64,000 nucleotides of DNA from Roseovarius marisflavi. Lineage in GTDB: Bacteria; Pseudomonadota; Alphaproteobacteria; Rhodobacterales; Rhodobacteraceae. Where the stretch lies: NCBI RefSeq assembly GCF_900142625.1, contig NZ_FRBN01000003.1, forward strand, positions 1-64,000, read 5' to 3'. Shown here one piece after another: positions 38,290 through 46,868 of the stretch. The notes under the pieces are model-generated. The model was not told the origin of the DNA and did no database searches. It worked only from the letters and a program-made list of their open reading frames with translations. How positions within the stretch are numbered: position 1 is the stretch's first letter; every line of letters begins with the position of its first letter. A program made the translations under genes and the position numbers.

Positions 38290-38363
38290 GGCGAGTTGGC
38301 GGAGTGGTTACGCAGCGGATTGCAAATCCGTGTACACCGGTTCGATTCCGGTACTCGCCTCCA
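38290..38363 (+). tRNA. tRNA-Cys (GCA)
   Basis: Acceptor GGCGAGT (38290-38296) pairs with ACTCGCC (38353-38359); T73 discriminator and encoded CCA follow. The anticodon GCA is at 38322-38324 in loop TTGCAAA. T-loop TTCGATT is present. It marks the left boundary of the accessory region. Confidence 0.97.
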
Positions 38364-38431
38364 ATAAAATCAATGACTTGCGTCATCCTAATTCTCCTTC
38401 ACTGCCATTTTTGAAACAACTGTTGAAACTT

Positions 38432-38980
38432 TCACGTTTCGCTCTTGCTTCGTTCCATTTGCTTTCTCGCCTCTTGAGCGCGCTTCGCGAGCTCCCTTTG
38501 CCGGATCGGCCCGCCGTATTTTTTCAGCATCTCAACGCCTGAGTGCCCGGTGACTGCCTTGACCATCTCGTCATCACATCCAGCCAGATAAAGCTCGATC
38601 GTCGCGTTTTTCCTGAGCCCGTGCGTTTTGTAGTAGCTCGCCTTCTCGTGCTTCATCTTCTTTTTGATGGCACGCATTTCCTCGGCAACGATACGGTAGC
38701 TCACAGACCGACCCTTCGCGTCGGTCACAACAGTGCCGTCTGTTCGCGCGATGCCTTCGAGATGGGTTTTCAGGCGGTCGGTGAGCGGGATCCACAGCGG
38801 CTTGTCGGTTTTGCCCTGCGTAAAATCGAAACCTTCATCGGAAAAGTGCTCCCACTTCATCTTCACGACATCGCCAATGCGTTGGCCTGTACCAACGCAA
38901 AGCTCGTAAACCAGCCGCGCCCGCTTTGAAGCCAGCGCTTCGAACTCGGCGCGAACATCGTCTGGCCATGGGCGTCGCAT
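38432..38980 (-). pseudogene. tyrosine recombinase, catalytic half only
   Basis: 182 codons covering the catalytic domain of a phage-type integrase: first Arg in GTGQRIGDVVKMKW, HGLRKNA (HxxR), GHSGVEMLKKYGG with the nucleophilic Tyr. The N-terminal arm-binding and core-binding halves are missing: an ATG at 38980 follows no ribosome site. A 217-base part (38679-38895) recurs at 41571-41787. The 3' end faces tRNA-Cys. Confidence 0.8.
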
Positions 38981-39032
38981 TTGGCCTGTTAGCTCTTATC
39001 GCGAGCAACAGCACTGACAAAGCAGCTCGGGG

Positions 39033-39374
39033 CTAACTTAGATCTTTGTGAGAGGCCCGCTTTTTCTGCGCCTGAATCGCTCTAAATTTCTGACGTACCT
39101 TCTTGGTGTAGTGCAGAACCATCGCCGGGCTTTGCCCGTTCACCGAGGCGACCAGATCATCACCGCAGCCCGCCTCTACGAGTTCGCAGGCTGCATTGTA
39201 GCGCCAGCTATGGATATCGTAGTCCAGAGCGCCAATGCGCTCCCTGACGCTCCTTACAGCCGCTGAGGCCCCGCGATATGACCAACGATTAGTTACCCGC
39301 TCATTGGTCAGGATAAAGACCGAGTGCCGACTGGCGGCGTCCAGCGCCGCTTGCAGCTCGGGTATGTTCAGCAA
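39033..39374 (-). pseudogene. second tyrosine recombinase remnant
   Basis: About 113 codons with HSWRYNAACELVEAGCGDD (HxxR box) and VNGQSPAMVLHYTKKV (region of the catalytic Tyr). It is a C-terminal fragment unlike the neighbouring integrase; the first catalytic Arg and N-terminus are missing. A start codon can be drawn but no ribosome site is clear. Confidence 0.65.
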
Positions 39375-39491
39375 TCAGAAACACGGCGTAGAGGGTCCGA
39401 ACTTGGCACTCGAAAACTAACTTGCCTCGTCATACTGCGTCACAAGGGCGTAGGACCTCCAAAGACCGCTGCGGCTCCAGCCCACGACAAC

Positions 39492-39538
39492 TTACGCTGC
39501 AGCGTAATTTTTCCAAATTTGCGCTTCAGCGTAAATTT
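39492..39538. promoter_or_regulatory. tandem palindromic sites
   Basis: TTACGCTGCAGCGTAA (39492-39507) is a perfect 16-base palindrome; AAATTTGCGCT-TC-AGCGTAAATTT (39515-39538) is a near-perfect one with one mismatch. The region 39375-39673 between the hipA end and the integrase remnant contains no convincing gene, only a 33-codon minus-strand frame through the repeats. The layout resembles paired operator sites of MerR-, XRE- or LacI-type regulators. The regulator is unknown. Confidence 0.55.
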
Positions 39539-39673
39539 CATACAGATTTGTTGTTTTGTCCTCAAGGTCGATCGACAAGTGGCGAGGCTCAAATCTAGCG
39601 AAGTCGCTTGGCAAACCAACTGGCACGCACTGTCGATGCCTTCGTGCTCAACGCATCTAAACCGAGTCGCCAG

Positions 39674-40903
39674 CTACCCCAGTTCAGCTCGCGCCAGATC
39701 CGCTTCCTCGTGCTCGAAGGCTGTCGTCATCTCCTTGATCTCCCTCTCCGGAGCCCCCAAGCCACGCGCAACATCACGCCAAGAACTGGTCGCCTCAGCC
39801 ACCTCTACAATGATGCGATCTGCCTCGCCGCGTTCGAGTAGATAGGATTCATTTTGTGCCCGGTGCAGGGCGATACTGGCATCCGGGTTGTTGTCATCAA
39901 CGTAGCTCTTGAGCACACGCGGTTGGTTCGGCACAGGGTTGATGTCGTAGGCCGGTGAGAGGTGCCAGCCGCCACGCCCACGCAGAAATCCGTGATTGCG
40001 CATGTGGTCATCGAGGTTCGTCACGAGAATGGAAAAGGCGACCCGCCGGTAGAGCTCCTCTCGGTCTTGGTCGGGCGTCACGCTTTCTGAGGTGATTATA
40101 TCGGCCAGGTCCAAATAGCTGTAGCTTTCGCCATCTTTGCCGCCCAGCATCGCCATGGCTGAGATGAACGGGATCCTGCCGTCATCGTTCCGGTCAAACC
40201 GATGGGACAAGAAAACCGGCTTGTCGCCGGCCATCTCAAGCGTGTGATCCGAAACCATAATTCCTGCGCGCCTTGCCAACTCCAATGCAATGGCTTCCCA
40301 GCGTTCCACGCAATAGGTGTCCGTCTCTTTCGGAAACTTGGCAACAGAAAGACGACCGTGTTGGTCGAGGATGCTGGCCTTTGGCCGAGCACCGCCCAGG
40401 GAGCTTCCCGGTGCAAACAGCATTTGAAGATCCTCAGCAGACTCTTCCCCGCGAAGGACGCGTTGCGAGGCATTCAGCAAATCCCCGAGGCTCACGAGCG
40501 CAGGCACCCCTATGCCCTCGCGCGCTTGGAACTCACCATCAACCTTAAAGCGCAGCGCACCCAAACGGGTCTCGTCATTCACGCCAAGCAGGTAGTCGGT
40601 TTCTTGCAGCACTCTCGGACGTCGCCCCTCGGCCTCTGCCATGCGCCCCTCAAAGCGCCGCATGACCGTTCTGCCCCAGGTATCAGGGGCAGAATCCCCA
40701 AGCGGTGCAAGCATGTCCTGCCCTGCCTCAGGCACGAATTGCCCTTTGACGAGAGGCATGTCCGGCGAAAGCCCGAAGGCGTTTTCGTCGCCAAGCCAGT
40801 TGTCATGATAGGTAAAGGACACCCGCTCTCGGCCGCGCCCCGCTGTGCGGTGGAGCATGCCGACCTGTTTCAGCCCTTTCCAGTCGATCCAGACCTCAAC
40901 CAT
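39674..40903 (-). CDS. hipA: HipA-type serine kinase toxin
   Basis: Toxin of a type II system; E. coli HipA phosphorylates glutamyl-tRNA synthetase and causes persistence. The protein is full length (409 aa): N-terminal subdomain 1, the glycine-rich loop GSSLGGARPKAS, the lysine in LSVAKFPKETD, the catalytic loop NLDDHMRNHGFL and metal site SPAYDINP. It starts within the hipB stop region (8-base overlap), the standard gene order. All key residues are intact, so it appears active, unlike its neighbours. Confidence 0.92.
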   Translation of the reverse strand: MVEVWIDWKGLKQVGMLHRTAGRGRERVSFTYHDNWLGDENAFGLSPDMPLVKGQFVPEAGQDMLAPLGDSAPDTWGRTVMRRFEGRMAEAEGRRPRVLQETDYLLGVNDETRLGALRFKVDGEFQAREGIGVPALVSLGDLLNASQRVLRGEESAEDLQMLFAPGSSLGGARPKASILDQHGRLSVAKFPKETDTYCVERWEAIALELARRAGIMVSDHTLEMAGDKPVFLSHRFDRNDDGRIPFISAMAMLGGKDGESYSYLDLADIITSESVTPDQDREELYRRVAFSILVTNLDDHMRNHGFLRGRGGWHLSPAYDINPVPNQPRVLKSYVDDNNPDASIALHRAQNESYLLERGEADRIIVEVAEATSSWRDVARGLGAPEREIKEMTTAFEHEEADLARAELG

Positions 40904-41198
40904 TTTTCAGTCTCGCACGCTGCGGGAGGTCATCCAGGGCCATCTGCTCGCCAACCGGGTCATCGATATCCCCCCAACCTTTCAAAAGGCCGAGCGCCTG
41001 CAGTACTGCCACGTAAGTGCCGATCTTGACTGCGGGGTTCCCGCTTTCGATCTTCGCGATGGTCTGCCGCGTTGTGCCAGCGCGCTGCGCAACAATCTCA
41101 GCGGTCAATTTGCGGCGCAGTCGCGCAACACGAATGTTTTCCCCAAGTGTCACGAGCTCCATGCGCGCCGCCCTGGGCATTTTGATCGGAACAGCCAT
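40896..41198 (-). CDS. hipB: HipB-type antitoxin, XRE family
   Basis: DNA-binding antitoxin of 100 aa. The helix-turn-helix is ELVTLGENIRVARLRRKL ... AQRAGTTRQTIAKIESG near residues 15-60. It pairs with hipA by overlap. ATG 41198 is preferred to a GTG 21 bases upstream because GGAGAT lies seven bases before it. It probably represses its own operon at the paired sites upstream. Confidence 0.9.
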   Translation of the reverse strand: MAVPIKMPRAARMELVTLGENIRVARLRRKLTAEIVAQRAGTTRQTIAKIESGNPAVKIGTYVAVLQALGLLKGWGDIDDPVGEQMALDDLPQRARLKNG

Positions 41199-41230
41199 AA
41201 TGATATCTCCAAGCGACACTAAGCCTCCAT

Positions 41231-41250
41231 ATGTTACGCTGAGAAAACAT
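41231..41250. promoter_or_regulatory. candidate HipB operator 1
   Basis: ATGTTACGCTGAGAAAACAT: half-sites ATGTT and AACAT separated by ten bases, 33 bases upstream of the hipB ATG. A second site with the same half-sites and spacing lies 79 bases further out. Confidence 0.6.
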
Positions 41251-41570
41251 TAATGTCAATTTTCACCGCTTAGCACGACGACCCAACGCCCCCGCCCACG
41301 TCACACCTTATGTTATCTCAGAGAAACATTGAGTGCATTAAGGTTACCATTACGAAACACTGCCCAGTCACTCCACTGCACCTGCAGGCTCACTTCACCA
41401 CACTCACACAACGCTTCTGTTCGCGCGGAACGACCGCGGTGCCTGCCTTCGAAAGTCATGCCTGCAGCCCCGCAGCTCGCACCTGCTCGGGCGTCACCAG
41501 CTTTGACGCAATCAAATCCTCGATCTGGCGGTTCGTGATGTGGCGGCACAGCGGATGGCGCTCGTGGATC
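41251..41570. promoter_or_regulatory. candidate HipB operator 2 and gene-poor stretch
   Basis: The second operator-like site, ATGTTATCTCAGAGAAACAT, is at 41310-41329 with the same ATGTT-N10-AACAT design. The rest of this stretch holds no supported gene: a 48-codon minus-strand frame (41313-41459) has no recognisable domain or ribosome site, and 41456-41570 continues the frame of the integrase fragment as unrelated sequence. Confidence 0.5.
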
Positions 41571-41787
41571 TCCTCCGCAACGATCCGGTAGCTCACTGGT
41601 CGACCCTTGGCGTCGGTCACAACAGTGCCGTCCGTTCGTGCGAGCCCGTCGAGATGGGCTTTCAAGCGGTCGGTGAGCGGGATCCACAACGGCTTGTCGG
41701 TTTTTCCCTGCGTGAAATCGAAACCTTCATCGGAAAAGTGCTCCCACTTCATCTTCACGACATCGCCAATGCGTTGGCCTGTACCAA
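41571..41787 (-). pseudogene. duplicated integrase fragment
   Basis: 217 bases nearly identical (about 16 mismatches by eye, no gaps) to 38679-38895 inside the first integrase remnant, in the same orientation. It encodes GTGQRIGDVVKMKWEHFSDE and on to VSYRIVAEEI, then departs into unrelated sequence at both ends. The right edge is the junction with the IS256-type remnant. Confidence 0.8.
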
Positions 41788-41788
41788 T

Positions 41789-41915
41789 GGCGTTCAAACT
41801 CATGATGTCAGCCCAGACCAAGTGGCGCAAACTGGACGGGGCCAACCGCATGCCCGAGATAATCGATGGGATTGCATTCAAAGACGGAATCAAGCAACTT
41901 CAAAACGCCGCCTGA
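41789..41915 (+). mobile_element. 3' end of an IS256-family transposase
   Basis: The plus-strand frame FKLMMSAQTKWRKLDGANR, ending GIKQLQNAA and TGA, matches the C-terminus I know from IS256-type transposases of alphaproteobacteria. Everything upstream of it is integrase sequence, so only about 40 codons remain. The bases after the stop (41916-41950) could contain the right terminal repeat. Confidence 0.6.
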
Positions 41916-41984
41916 TCACGCCGTCACCAACTTTCGGGCATAGCTCATCCGCAGTTCGCGGCAGAGCCTTCGCTTCGAAAGCAC

Positions 41985-42269
41985 ATGGTGCGCCGAAAGT
42001 ACTTTCAGAAGGCTGAAAAATGGTTGGGCCTCAATGTTGATCCGACCACCATGCAGGTGCGCTTCGGCGCATATGTTCGAGCGAAGCATGTATTCAACCA
42101 TGAACTTGAAGCATTGATGGCTTCAGCACCGCCTATGGTCAAAACCAGTGATGTTTTGCGGGGGGCTGCGCGACGAAAAGCCGGGAGGAACGAGAAGTGT
42201 CCTTGCGGAAGCGGTAAGAAATTTAAGCATTGCTGCGGAAAGAGTTGGCGCGTTTACGGCGCTGTATAA
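41985..42269 (+). CDS. SEC-C motif protein, probably truncated
   Basis: A 94-residue ORF ending in the zinc-binding SEC-C motif NEKCPCGSGKKFKHCCGK. The first 70 residues are not recognised. It lies immediately after the IS256 remnant, and its ATG has no clear ribosome site, so it may be the tail of a larger gene cut by the IS. SEC-C motifs occur at the ends of SecA and of many unrelated proteins. Confidence 0.5.
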   Translation: MVRRKYFQKAEKWLGLNVDPTTMQVRFGAYVRAKHVFNHELEALMASAPPMVKTSDVLRGAARRKAGRNEKCPCGSGKKFKHCCGKSWRVYGAV

Positions 42270-42387
42270 CCGCACACCAAATACAACTGTTGCGATACGG
42301 CACCACTCTTCCTGTTGGTACAGATGTTGGTTCGCGCTGCTTGAAGGGCAAAAACGCGATAAAGAACAGAGCGTTAGTGGAAGTGAG

Positions 42388-42462
42388 TGGCAGCCCGTAG
42401 GGGAATCGAACCCCTCTTTCCAGGTTGAAAACCTGGCGTCCTAACCGATAGACGAACGGGCC
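42388..42462 (-). tRNA. tRNA-Glu (TTC)
   Basis: On the minus strand acceptor GGCCCGT pairs with ACGGGCT, discriminator G and encoded CCA follow. Anticodon TTC lies in the loop TTTTCAA between CCAGG and CCTGG. T-arm AGGGG TTCGATT CCCCT is intact. It borders the accessory region on the right. Confidence 0.96.
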
Positions 42463-42585
42463 AGCGTTGGCGTGTCGCGGTACTAGGCAAAACCGGCGCG
42501 CTGCGCAAGGGGGATTTTGTAAAAACTTCACTTGGGTCGAAGAAAAATATTGTGGCCTGGGATACCGGGCAGGCGCGCGCGGTGT

Positions 42586-44343
42586 TCAGGGCGCAAGCGC
42601 GGCGGGCGCGGCGTCCTCCAGGCGTAATTGCACCGACTGGCGGCCGTTCCAGGTGTTGATCTCAAGGCGTCCGGCAAGATGGAAGCGCGCGCCGCCATGG
42701 GCCATAAGGGCGGGGCCCAGAGGGCCGTCAAAGGCGCCAAAGGCAATGGCATCAAGGCTGGCCCCGAGGCCATCGCCGAAGCGCAGTTTCAGGTGGCTGT
42801 CGCCGACCTGTTTGGCAAAGCTGATCTGACAGTCGGGAAAGACATAGCGTGGCCCCGGAGCGCCGGCACCGAAGGGGCCGGCCGCTTCGATTTGCGAGAT
42901 CAGATCAATCGTCGCGGCGCCGGGCATAAGCACCCCGTCAAGCCTTAGGTCAGCGGGCCCATAGGTGCCCGCCCCCTGCTTGGCAAGCAACTCCGAGAGG
43001 CGCGCCATCGCCGGTTCAAGCTTGTCGCGCGCCACGCTCAGGCCGGCGGCCATCTTGTGGCCTCCGCCCTTGATCAGCAGCCCCTCGGCGGCGAGCCGCT
43101 GAATGGCGGCGCCAAGATCAATGCCCGCGACCGAACGCCCCGAGCCTTTGCCCTCGTCCCCGTCCAGCCCGATCACGATGGCGGGGCGGTTGGCGGCCTC
43201 TTTCAGGCGGCTCGCGACGATGCCAACCACGCCGGGGTGCCAGCCTTCGCCGGCGGCCCAGACAAGAGGCGCGTCAAAGCCGCGGGTTTCGGCCTGTTCC
43301 ATGGCAGCGGCGCGGACCTCTGATTCGACGGCGCGGCGTTCCGTGTTGAGCTGATCAAGGCGCTCGGCCATGGCGCGGGCCTCGGCCGGGTTGTCACAGG
43401 CCAAAAGCCGCGCGCCAAGATCGGCGCGCCCGATCCGCCCGCCTGCATTCACCCTTGGCCCAAGCAGAAACCCAAGGTGATAGGCGTTTGGCGTGGCATC
43501 CATCCGCGCCACATCGGCCAGGGCCACAAGGCCGACACGTTCGCGCCGCGCCATGATCCGAAGACCCTGCCGCACAAAGGCGCGGTTGACGCCGATCAGC
43601 GGAGCCACATCGGCGACCGTGGCGAGGGCCACCAGATCGAGAAAGCCCATTAGGTCCGGCCCGCTCTGCCCTGCTTCGCGCAATTGACGCCCGGCCTCGA
43701 CCAGCATCAAGAAGACCACGCCAGCGGCACAAAGATGCGCCAGATCGCCGGTTTCATCCTGCCGGTTCGGGTTCACCACCGCCAAGGCCTCTGGCAGGGT
43801 TTCACCGCCAAGATGGTGGTCAAGAATCACCACATCGGCGCCTTTCGCGGCGGCTACGGGGGCATGGCTGAGGGTGCCACAATCAACGCAGATGATCAGG
43901 TCGTGCGCGGTGGCCAGATCGGCCATTGCGGGCTCGTTTGGCCCATAGCCTTCGTCGATGCGATCCGGGATATAGAGGGTCGGGGTCGGCTGCTCCATCT
44001 GGCGCAGCCAGTCGATGATCAGCGCGGCGGAGGTGCCGCCATCGACATCGTAATCCGCAAACACCGCAATTTTCTGACGCTTTTGCACGGCCAGAAGGAA
44101 CCGCTCTGCCGCCGTTTGCATATCGCGCAGGCTGCGTGGGTCGGGCAACAGATCCCGCAGCGCAGGCGCCAGATAGGCCTCGGCCTCGTCGGAGGCCACT
44201 CCAAGCCGCGCCAGCGTCTGACAGAGTGGCCGGGGCAGGGCGGTCTCCTGTGCCATCGCTTCGGCCTGCCGGTCACGCTCGATGCCGGGGCCGCACCACT
44301 GCCGCCCTGTGATCGAGGTTTCAACGCCAAGAAAACCGGTCAT
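42586..44343 (-). CDS. recJ: single-stranded-DNA exonuclease RecJ
   Basis: 5'-3' exonuclease in recombination and mismatch repair. DHH family motifs: FADYDVDGGTSAALI near residue 97, DHHLGGETLPEALAVVNP near residue 175, and the DHHA1 glycine-rich GGGHKMAAGLSV near residue 435. A C-terminal OB-like segment follows. Length 585 aa is normal. It is first of the conserved order hom-glpX-recJ on this strand. Confidence 0.96.
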   Translation of the reverse strand: MTGFLGVETSITGRQWCGPGIERDRQAEAMAQETALPRPLCQTLARLGVASDEAEAYLAPALRDLLPDPRSLRDMQTAAERFLLAVQKRQKIAVFADYDVDGGTSAALIIDWLRQMEQPTPTLYIPDRIDEGYGPNEPAMADLATAHDLIICVDCGTLSHAPVAAAKGADVVILDHHLGGETLPEALAVVNPNRQDETGDLAHLCAAGVVFLMLVEAGRQLREAGQSGPDLMGFLDLVALATVADVAPLIGVNRAFVRQGLRIMARRERVGLVALADVARMDATPNAYHLGFLLGPRVNAGGRIGRADLGARLLACDNPAEARAMAERLDQLNTERRAVESEVRAAAMEQAETRGFDAPLVWAAGEGWHPGVVGIVASRLKEAANRPAIVIGLDGDEGKGSGRSVAGIDLGAAIQRLAAEGLLIKGGGHKMAAGLSVARDKLEPAMARLSELLAKQGAGTYGPADLRLDGVLMPGAATIDLISQIEAAGPFGAGAPGPRYVFPDCQISFAKQVGDSHLKLRFGDGLGASLDAIAFGAFDGPLGPALMAHGGARFHLAGRLEINTWNGRQSVQLRLEDAAPAALAP

Positions 44344-44386
44344 ATCACCTGCGCCTGTTTCTTCTTGCCGGAAATATCCCGGGGGA

Positions 44387-44418
44387 GTCGCCCAAGGGGC
44401 GACGGGGGCAGCGCCCCC
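44387..44418. terminator. double hairpin between glpX and recJ
   Basis: GTCGCCC (44387-44393) pairs with GGGCGAC (44397-44403), and next to it GGGGGC (44404-44409) pairs with GCCCCC (44413-44418). Such GC-rich paired stems after genes are frequent in this order. No U-tract; it may be a REP-like structure rather than a terminator. Confidence 0.5.
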
Positions 44419-44433
44419 GCTATGGGCCTGCGA

Positions 44434-45399
44434 TCAAGCAAGCGGGCTGCGATAGTTCATCCGGCGCAGCGATCCGGTACGCGAGCGCATAAGCACGGTT
44501 TCGGTTTCCACATAGCCGGGGCGACGCTTGACTCCTGCGGTGATCGACCCGTCGGTCACGCCGGTTGCGGCAAATATCACGTCACTGGTCACCATCTCGT
44601 CACGCGCATAGATGCGGTCGAAATCGGTGATACCGGCTTTGGTGGCGCGGGCCTTTTCGTCGCTGTTGCGGAACACGAGGCGGCCCCACATCTGGCCGCC
44701 CATGCACTTGAGGGCACTGGCCGCGAGCACGCCTTCGGGGGCACCACCGGTGCCCATGTACATGTCGATGCCGGTGCGCTCGGCCTCGGCGCAATGGATC
44801 ACGCCGGCCACGTCCCCGTCCGGGATAAGGAATACCGCCGCTCCGGTTTCGCGCAGTTCGGTGATCATCTCCTGATGGCGGGGGCGTTCCAGCACGCAAA
44901 CGGTGATCTCGCAGGGTCGGCACTTGCGCGCCTTGGCAAGGGCCTCGACCCGCTCGCGGGGGGACATCGCAAGCGACACCACGTCGGCGGGATAGCCCGG
45001 CCCGATCGCCAGCTTTTCCATATAGGTGTCAGGCGCGTGCAACAGGGTGCCGCGCGGGGCCATGGCAATCACGGTCAGCGCGTTCGGCATCGCCTTGGCG
45101 GTCAGGGTGGTGCCCTCAAGCGGGTCAAGCGCGATATCCACGCCGGGGCCCTCGCCTGTGCCAACCTCTTCGCCGATATAAAGCATCGGGGCCTCGTCAC
45201 GCTCGCCCTCGCCAATCACCACCACGCCTTTGATGGCCAGCATGTTAAGCTGCTCGCGCATGGCGTTGACGGCGGCCTGATCGGCGGCCTTTTCGTCGCC
45301 GCGCCCGATCAGATCGGCACAGGCCAGAGCGGCCGCCTCGGACACGCGGGCAAGGCCAAGAGACAACATCCGGTCATTGAAAGCAGTTTCAGAGGTCAT
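44434..45399 (-). CDS. glpX: class II fructose-1,6-bisphosphatase
   Basis: Gluconeogenic/Calvin-cycle phosphatase of the GlpX family. The metal-site motif DPLEGTTLTA and the substrate loop with GTGGAPEGVLAAS are clear; GRGDEKAADQAAV precedes. Length 321 aa is standard. ATG 45399 begins MTSETAFNDRML, as in relatives, so a 21-codon extension is rejected. Lies between hom and recJ. Confidence 0.95.
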   Translation of the reverse strand: MTSETAFNDRMLSLGLARVSEAAALACADLIGRGDEKAADQAAVNAMREQLNMLAIKGVVVIGEGERDEAPMLYIGEEVGTGEGPGVDIALDPLEGTTLTAKAMPNALTVIAMAPRGTLLHAPDTYMEKLAIGPGYPADVVSLAMSPRERVEALAKARKCRPCEITVCVLERPRHQEMITELRETGAAVFLIPDGDVAGVIHCAEAERTGIDMYMGTGGAPEGVLAASALKCMGGQMWGRLVFRNSDEKARATKAGITDFDRIYARDEMVTSDVIFAATGVTDGSITAGVKRRPGYVETETVLMRSRTGSLRRMNYRSPLA

Positions 45400-45482
45400 A
45401 ATAAGCTGGTCCTTGTAAAGCGAGGGTCCAAAAGGTTTAGCGTCCGGCCCCGCGCCGGGCAAGGGCGGGGCCGGGGTGGCGG

Positions 45483-46769
45483 TTACACGGTTTCGATACG
45501 CAGAGCGACCGGCTCGGTTTTCAGAACATCAAGCTTTTTGATGCCGGACAGCGCGGTGTCAAGCGCGCTGCGGGTGGTCTTATGCGTCACGATAAGCACC
45601 GGCGCGGTGGTCTCATTGTGGCGGTGCTGGCGCATCCGGTCGATAGAAATTCCGGCCTCACCCAAAATCGTGGCGACCTTGGCCAATGCGCCAGGCTTGT
45701 CGTCAAGGACCATGCGCAGATAATAGGCCGCCGGTGTCGCGGTACTGGCGGGAGTGGATTTTTCAAGTCCAGCGGCGGGCTGACCAAAGGTGGGAATGCG
45801 AAACCCGCGCGCGATATCCATCACATCGCCCATCACGGCACTTGCGGTGGGGCCCATGCCTGCGCCGGGGCCGCGCAGCACGATCTGTTCGACATTATCC
45901 CCCTCGAGCACCACCATGTTGGTGCCGCCTTCAAGCTGGCCAAGCGGGCTCTGGGCGGGGACAAGGCAGGGCGACATGCGCTGTTCAAGACCACGACCGG
46001 TCATCTGGGCAACCCCAAGAAGCTTGATGCGATAGCCCATATCGGCGGCGTGGCGGATATCCTCGATGGTGACCTTTTCGATGCCCTCAAGGGCCACGGA
46101 GTCAAAATCGACCTGCACCCCAAAGGCAATCGCCGAAAGCAGCGAGAGCTTGTGGCCGGCATCAATCCCGCCCACGTCAAGGGTCGGGTCGGCCTCGAGA
46201 TAGCCAAGCTTGTCGGCCTCTTCAAACACCGTCTGATAGGGTAGGCCCGTCGAGAGCATGCGCGTCAGGATATAGTTGCAGGTGCCGTTCATGACCCCCA
46301 TCACACGGGTGATGTCATTGCCCGCAAGGCCTTCGGTCAGGGCCTTGATCACCGGAATGCCGCCCGCGACAGCGGCCTCGAAGCGGATCACGCGCCCGGC
46401 CTCTTCGGCGGCAAGCGCAAGCGCCTGACCGTGGTGCGCGAGCATCGCCTTGTTGGCGGTGACCACGTCTTTGCCTGATGCAATCGCGGCCTCGGTCGCC
46501 GCCTTGGCGGGGCCGTCGCTTCCGCCCATCAGCTCGACAAAGACGTCGACATCATCGCGTCTGGCCAGGGCGACCGGATCGTCTTCCCAGGCGTAATCGG
46601 CGAGGGACACGCCGCGATCCTTGTCGCGGCTGCGGGCCGAAACGGCGCTGATCTCCACCGGGCGGCCGGCCCGGATGGCCAGAAGCCCGGCTTTTTGGCG
46701 GACGATCTTGGCGACACCGGTGCCGACCGTGCCCAATCCGGCGATGCCGAGGCGCAGGGGTGTGTTCAT
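45483..46769 (-). CDS. hom: homoserine dehydrogenase
   Basis: Third enzyme of the aspartate pathway toward threonine and methionine. NAD(P) loop GIAGLGTVGTGV near residue 8; catalytic domain with GGIPVIKALTEGLAGN and the Lys/Asp region around GGIDAGHKLSLLSAIAF; C-terminal ACT domain (about residues 350-428) for feedback. Length 428 aa is normal. GGAGAG precedes the ATG. It feeds thrC, which is elsewhere in the window. Confidence 0.96.
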   Translation of the reverse strand: MNTPLRLGIAGLGTVGTGVAKIVRQKAGLLAIRAGRPVEISAVSARSRDKDRGVSLADYAWEDDPVALARRDDVDVFVELMGGSDGPAKAATEAAIASGKDVVTANKAMLAHHGQALALAAEEAGRVIRFEAAVAGGIPVIKALTEGLAGNDITRVMGVMNGTCNYILTRMLSTGLPYQTVFEEADKLGYLEADPTLDVGGIDAGHKLSLLSAIAFGVQVDFDSVALEGIEKVTIEDIRHAADMGYRIKLLGVAQMTGRGLEQRMSPCLVPAQSPLGQLEGGTNMVVLEGDNVEQIVLRGPGAGMGPTASAVMGDVMDIARGFRIPTFGQPAAGLEKSTPASTATPAAYYLRMVLDDKPGALAKVATILGEAGISIDRMRQHRHNETTAPVLIVTHKTTRSALDTALSGIKKLDVLKTEPVALRIETV

Positions 46770-46868
46770 GGGGCTCTCCGATTGTCACTGAAAGGGTTTG
46801 GATGCGCGATGTAACGGGTTCCCGGGGGCCTTGCAACGCGGCTTGGATGGATTAAGCGGCGGATTTTG

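Larger units (their letters stand above)
38364..42387. mobile_element. degenerate genomic island between tRNA-Cys and tRNA-Glu
   Basis: Between the two tRNA genes lie integrase remnants, an intact hipBA pair, a second integrase fragment, an IS256-type transposase tail and a SEC-C ORF, with no core gene. Several segments are AT-richer than the flanks. The first integrase ends about 70 bases after tRNA-Cys, the usual position for a tRNA-integrated element. I could not find a second copy of the tRNA-Cys 3' end, so borders are uncertain. Confidence 0.7.

Noticed and set aside
38340..38363. Attachment site duplicated from the tRNA-Cys 3' end
   Set aside because: No second copy of the tRNA end was found by eye between 38364 and 42387.
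36657..38414. Plus-strand open frame of about 585 codons opposite tolC and pcm
   Set aside because: Runs across two real genes, an intergenic space and tRNA-Cys; no homology features.
41313..41459. 48-codon minus-strand ORF upstream of hipB
   Set aside because: No ribosome site or domain and it runs into operator site 2.
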